Assembly: GCA_934249265.1 (NCBI GenBank)
Contig: CAKQKQ010000100.1
Location: 1-5,801 of the forward strand
Direction: 5' to 3'
Length of the DNA: 5,801 bases
Origin: an uncultured Clostridia bacterium
GTDB taxonomy: Bacteria; Bacillota; Clostridia; Christensenellales; Borkfalkiaceae
The translations under genes and the position numbers were made by a program. The first letter of the stretch is position 1, and every line of letters begins with the position of its first letter. Below are positions 3,142 through 5,801 of this stretch, piece after piece. The notes beneath the pieces are model-generated. The model was not told the DNA's origin and made no database searches. It was given only the letters and a program-made list of their open reading frames with translations.

Positions 3142-5697
3142 ATGAGCAACTTAATTTTGATAGACGGAAACAGTTTAATAAACCGCGCGTTTTACGCAAC
3201 GCCGTTGCTTACCGACAAAGACGGCAACCCCACAAACGCAGTTTACGGCTTTATGGGCATGCTTATTAAACTTATCGGCGACTATAATCCCGACTATATG
3301 CTTGTCGCTTTCGACAGAAAAGAACCTACTTTCCGTCACAAAATGTACGCCGAGTATAAGGGCACGCGAAAACCCATGCCCGACGAACTTCGCCCTCAAA
3401 TCGGCTTGCTTAAAGAAACGTTAAAAACGCTTGGCATTTGCGCATACGAAAAAGCGGGGGTAGAGGCTGACGACATAATCGGCACGCTCGCAAAAAAATT
3501 CGACTTGACGACGTATATCGTCACGGGCGACAGAGATAGTTTTCAACTTGTCGACGAAAGCACCACCGTGCTGTTTACAAAGCGCGGCATAACCGACCTC
3601 GACGTGATGACCAACGAAAATTTCTACGGCAAAATGAAGGTCACGCCCAAGCAGATAATCGACCTTAAAGCGTGCATGGGCGACAGTTCCGATAATATCC
3701 CGGGCATCGCGGGAGTCGGCGAAAAAACGGCCGTTGACCTCATTGCGAAATACGGTTCGCTTGACGGCGTTTATGAAAACGTAGAAGAGATAAAAGGCAA
3801 ACTTAAAGAAAAGGTTTTAGCCTCTAAAGATATCGCATATCTGTCGCGTTCGCTCGCAACGATTGACGTAAACGTGGAAATTCCGCTTGAATTAAACGAT
3901 ATGAAATTTTCTTTCCCGTTCCCCGAAGCGGCGCGCAAATTCTTTGTTAAATTAGAGTTTAAAAACATTTTAAAGCGCGACGGAATTTTTGCAGAGTCTA
4001 CGCAAGAAGAGCATATTGCCGCCGCAAAAGTCGATGTGCAAACCCTTGAAAATTACGAAGACCTGACAAAACTCGACGGCATAAAAAAAGCGTGCGTGTA
4101 TATCGATAAAGACGTGCATATTTATGCTTTTGAAAACGTCGAATACACGGTAAAAATAAGGGAAAACCTTTTAGATTTCGGTTTTTCTCTCGACGAGGTT
4201 ATCGAAAGATTAAAGCCGTTTTTTGAAGATAAAAATAGTTATATCGTCGTTTACGATAAAAAGTCGTTTATGCATTTTTTGCAGTCGTTAAAAGTAGAGT
4301 TAAAGGCACAGTGCGACGACGTTATGCTTGAAAAATATCTCGCCGACTTTTCGGGTAAAGAAGAAACCGTGCCCGAGATAATCGAGTATTACGATTACGA
4401 CCTAACGACCCCCGCATATTCGCTTTATTTAATGCACGAATCGTTAAAGGGAAAAATTGCCGAACAAGACATGCAAAAACTGTACAGCGACGTCGAATTG
4501 CCCCTTTGTAGCGTGCTTTTCGACATGGAAAATTGCGGTTTTAAAATCGATATGAAGGCTTTGGACGAAATGTCCGCCGACTATTCGGCTAAAATATCAA
4601 AACTTTTAAGCGAAATACGTTCGCTCACGGGCGAAGAAAATCTCAACCCCAACTCCACAAAGCAACTTGGCGAGGTTTTGTTTGTGAAACTCGGCTTAAA
4701 ATCGGGTAAAAAGACCAAAAGCGGTTATTCGACCAACGCCGAAGTGCTTGAGTCCATCGCGGACAGTCACCCCGTCGTGCCGCTCATTTTGAAATACAGA
4801 CAGTTGCAAAAACTCAATTCCACTTACGTTGAGGGTTTCCGTCCGTTAATCGACAGAAACACGGGTCTCGTGCATACGTGTTTTAATCAAGCACTCACGC
4901 AGACGGGCAGACTTTCTTCAAAAGAACCCAACCTTCAAAATATCCCCGTAAGAGACGAAGAAGGCAAGGAAATAAGAAAACTTTTCACTGCCAGAAGCGA
5001 GGGCAGAGTGCTTGTCAGCGCGGACTATTCTCAAATAGAACTCCGCCTTATGGCGCATTTCAGCGGTTGTAAAACGCTTATCGAGGCGTATAAAGAAGGC
5101 AAAGACATTCACTCGATAACGGCGTCGCAAGTGTTCGGCGTGCCGCTTGATGAAGTTACTCCGCAAATGCGTAGAAATGCAAAAGCGGTAAATTTCGGCA
5201 TAATTTACGGCATAAGCGACTTTGGGCTCAGTAAAAACATAGGCACTTCTGTGAAAAAAGCGGGCGAATATATAAAAGCGTATTTCGCAAACTATCCCGA
5301 AGTGAAAGAATACATGGACAAAAACATTGAATTTGCCAAGCAAAACGGCTACGTAAGCACCTTGCTCGGCAGAAGAAGATATATTCGCGAAATCAACTCG
5401 CCCAATTACATGGTAAGAAGTTTCGGCGAGCGCGCCGCCATGAATATGCCACTTCAAGGCACTTCGGCGGATATAATTAAAATCGCAATGATAAACGTGT
5501 ATAACAGGCTTAAAACCGAGAATTTGCAGTCGAAATTAATACTCCAAATTCACGACGAACTCATAATCGACGCGCCCGAAAGCGAAAAACAAGCCGTCGA
5601 GAAAATTTTGAAAGAAGAAATGGAAAACGCGGTTACTTTGTCCGTTCCGCTTACCGTCGAGGTGTCCAGCGGAAAAACTTGGTACGAGGCAAAGTAA
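3142..5697 (+). CDS. polA: DNA polymerase I, with 5' nuclease and degenerate proofreading domain
   Basis: 851 residues. The ATG follows GGAG (3132-3135) by 6 bases, and the N-terminus LILIDGNSLINRAFYA is that of the family. It fills gaps and removes RNA primers during replication and repair. Residues 1 to about 285 are the 5'-3' flap nuclease with metal ligands D8, E108/D110/D111, D130/D132 (TGDRD) and D181/D184 (GDSSDN). Residues about 300-470 are the 3'-5' exonuclease fold without its motifs: no DxE in motif I, and no aspartate where E. coli D501 should align. Proofreading is probably absent, as in Bacillus and Thermus Pol I. Residues about 475-851 are the polymerase: TGRLSS, PNLQNIP, motif A DYSQIELR (D628), motif B R677-K681-F685-Y689 and motif C H804-D805-E806. 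All these sit 77 below the E. coli numbers, and 851 is 77 below 928, so there is no net length change from motif A to the end. coaE follows by 40 bases. Confidence 0.98.
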   Translation: MSNLILIDGNSLINRAFYATPLLTDKDGNPTNAVYGFMGMLIKLIGDYNPDYMLVAFDRKEPTFRHKMYAEYKGTRKPMPDELRPQIGLLKETLKTLGICAYEKAGVEADDIIGTLAKKFDLTTYIVTGDRDSFQLVDESTTVLFTKRGITDLDVMTNENFYGKMKVTPKQIIDLKACMGDSSDNIPGIAGVGEKTAVDLIAKYGSLDGVYENVEEIKGKLKEKVLASKDIAYLSRSLATIDVNVEIPLELNDMKFSFPFPEAARKFFVKLEFKNILKRDGIFAESTQEEHIAAAKVDVQTLENYEDLTKLDGIKKACVYIDKDVHIYAFENVEYTVKIRENLLDFGFSLDEVIERLKPFFEDKNSYIVVYDKKSFMHFLQSLKVELKAQCDDVMLEKYLADFSGKEETVPEIIEYYDYDLTTPAYSLYLMHESLKGKIAEQDMQKLYSDVELPLCSVLFDMENCGFKIDMKALDEMSADYSAKISKLLSEIRSLTGEENLNPNSTKQLGEVLFVKLGLKSGKKTKSGYSTNAEVLESIADSHPVVPLILKYRQLQKLNSTYVEGFRPLIDRNTGLVHTCFNQALTQTGRLSSKEPNLQNIPVRDEEGKEIRKLFTARSEGRVLVSADYSQIELRLMAHFSGCKTLIEAYKEGKDIHSITASQVFGVPLDEVTPQMRRNAKAVNFGIIYGISDFGLSKNIGTSVKKAGEYIKAYFANYPEVKEYMDKNIEFAKQNGYVSTLLGRRRYIREINSPNYMVRSFGERAAMNMPLQGTSADIIKIAMINVYNRLKTENLQSKLILQIHDELIIDAPESEKQAVEKILKEEMENAVTLSVPLTVEVSSGKTWYEAK

Positions 5698-5737
5698 AAT
5701 ATAGCGGTAAAAATTTTAAACAAGGCAGGGCAAAAAT

Positions 5738-5801
5738 ATGAAAAAAATTATCGCCTTGACGGGCGGTATAGGCAGCGGCAAAAGCACGGTAATAAATATA
5801 T
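5738..5801 (+). CDS. coaE: Dephospho-CoA kinase (N-terminal 21 residues only)
   Basis: The gene runs off the window end. The visible start MKKIIALTGGIGSGKSTVIN carries the P-loop GGIGSGKST (residues 9-17), the typical N-terminus of CoaE, which phosphorylates dephospho-CoA at the 3'-OH in the last step of coenzyme A synthesis. A purine-rich stretch AAGGCAGGG (5722-5730) lies 7 bases before the ATG. The 40-base gap after polA has no terminator, so the two are probably co-transcribed. polA-coaE adjacency, often with mutM between them, is common in Bacillota and supports the call. Other P-loop kinases could share this short motif, but GG-I-G-SGKS right at the N-terminus together with this neighbourhood is characteristic. 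Confidence 0.88.
   Translation, partial: MKKIIALTGGIGSGKSTVINI

Noticed and set aside
4918..5457. 179-codon open frame on the - strand inside polA
   Set aside because: It is a shadow of the highly conserved polymerase domain, with no ribosome-binding site or recognisable protein features.

Overview
The window looks like chromosomal DNA from a low-GC, Gram-positive-type bacterium of the Bacillota, probably an uncultured gut Clostridia or Christensenellales-like lineage. That placement is inferred from four things: an MsmX/MalK-type sugar ABC ATPase, a lipoprotein with a His/Cys-rich N-terminal module and tandem carbohydrate-binding-like domains, a polA-coaE gene pair, and very AT-rich gaps. 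All protein genes are on the + strand. One tRNA-Leu gene is on the - strand.

Layout. Bases 1-709 are the C-terminal part of an ABC-transporter ATPase of the carbohydrate CUT1 class, with an unusual lysine-rich insertion. Eighteen bases later, in an apparent operon, lies a 452-residue lipoprotein (728-2086) with a secretion/lipidation signal, a His/Cys-rich module, an Ig/FN3-like module and two CBM6/35-like modules. Together they suggest carbohydrate capture and import at the cell surface. A 141-base AT-rich tail and a 12-bp perfect hairpin terminator (2228-2257) end this unit.

Bases 2258-2820 hold a small stand-alone Cro/C1-type regulator (2386-2625). Its upstream region carries two copies of the interrupted palindrome TTACG-N6-CGTAA. 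They flank a 14-bp palindrome containing a perfect TATAAT, which suggests an autoregulated promoter. A strong Shine-Dalgarno lies too far from the ATG unless a predicted small hairpin brings it close. The gene is bracketed by two related terminator-like hairpins that share a 23-bp near-identical segment, so it looks like a small cassette.

Bases 2813-2976 hold a consensus-like + strand promoter running straight into a 17-bp hairpin, and then tRNA-Leu(CAA) on the - strand, which uses the same hairpin as its terminator. Bases 2977-3141 are a short divergent control region between the tRNA and polA.

Bases 3142-5697 encode a complete DNA polymerase I with an intact 5' nuclease and polymerase but a degenerate proofreading domain. 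Forty bases later the start of coaE (dephospho-CoA kinase) runs off the window. Most of the window is ordinary. The regulator cassette, the antisense-oriented promoter, the ATPase insertion and the lipoprotein are the parts worth a second look; I see no clear evidence of an entirely new multi-gene system.
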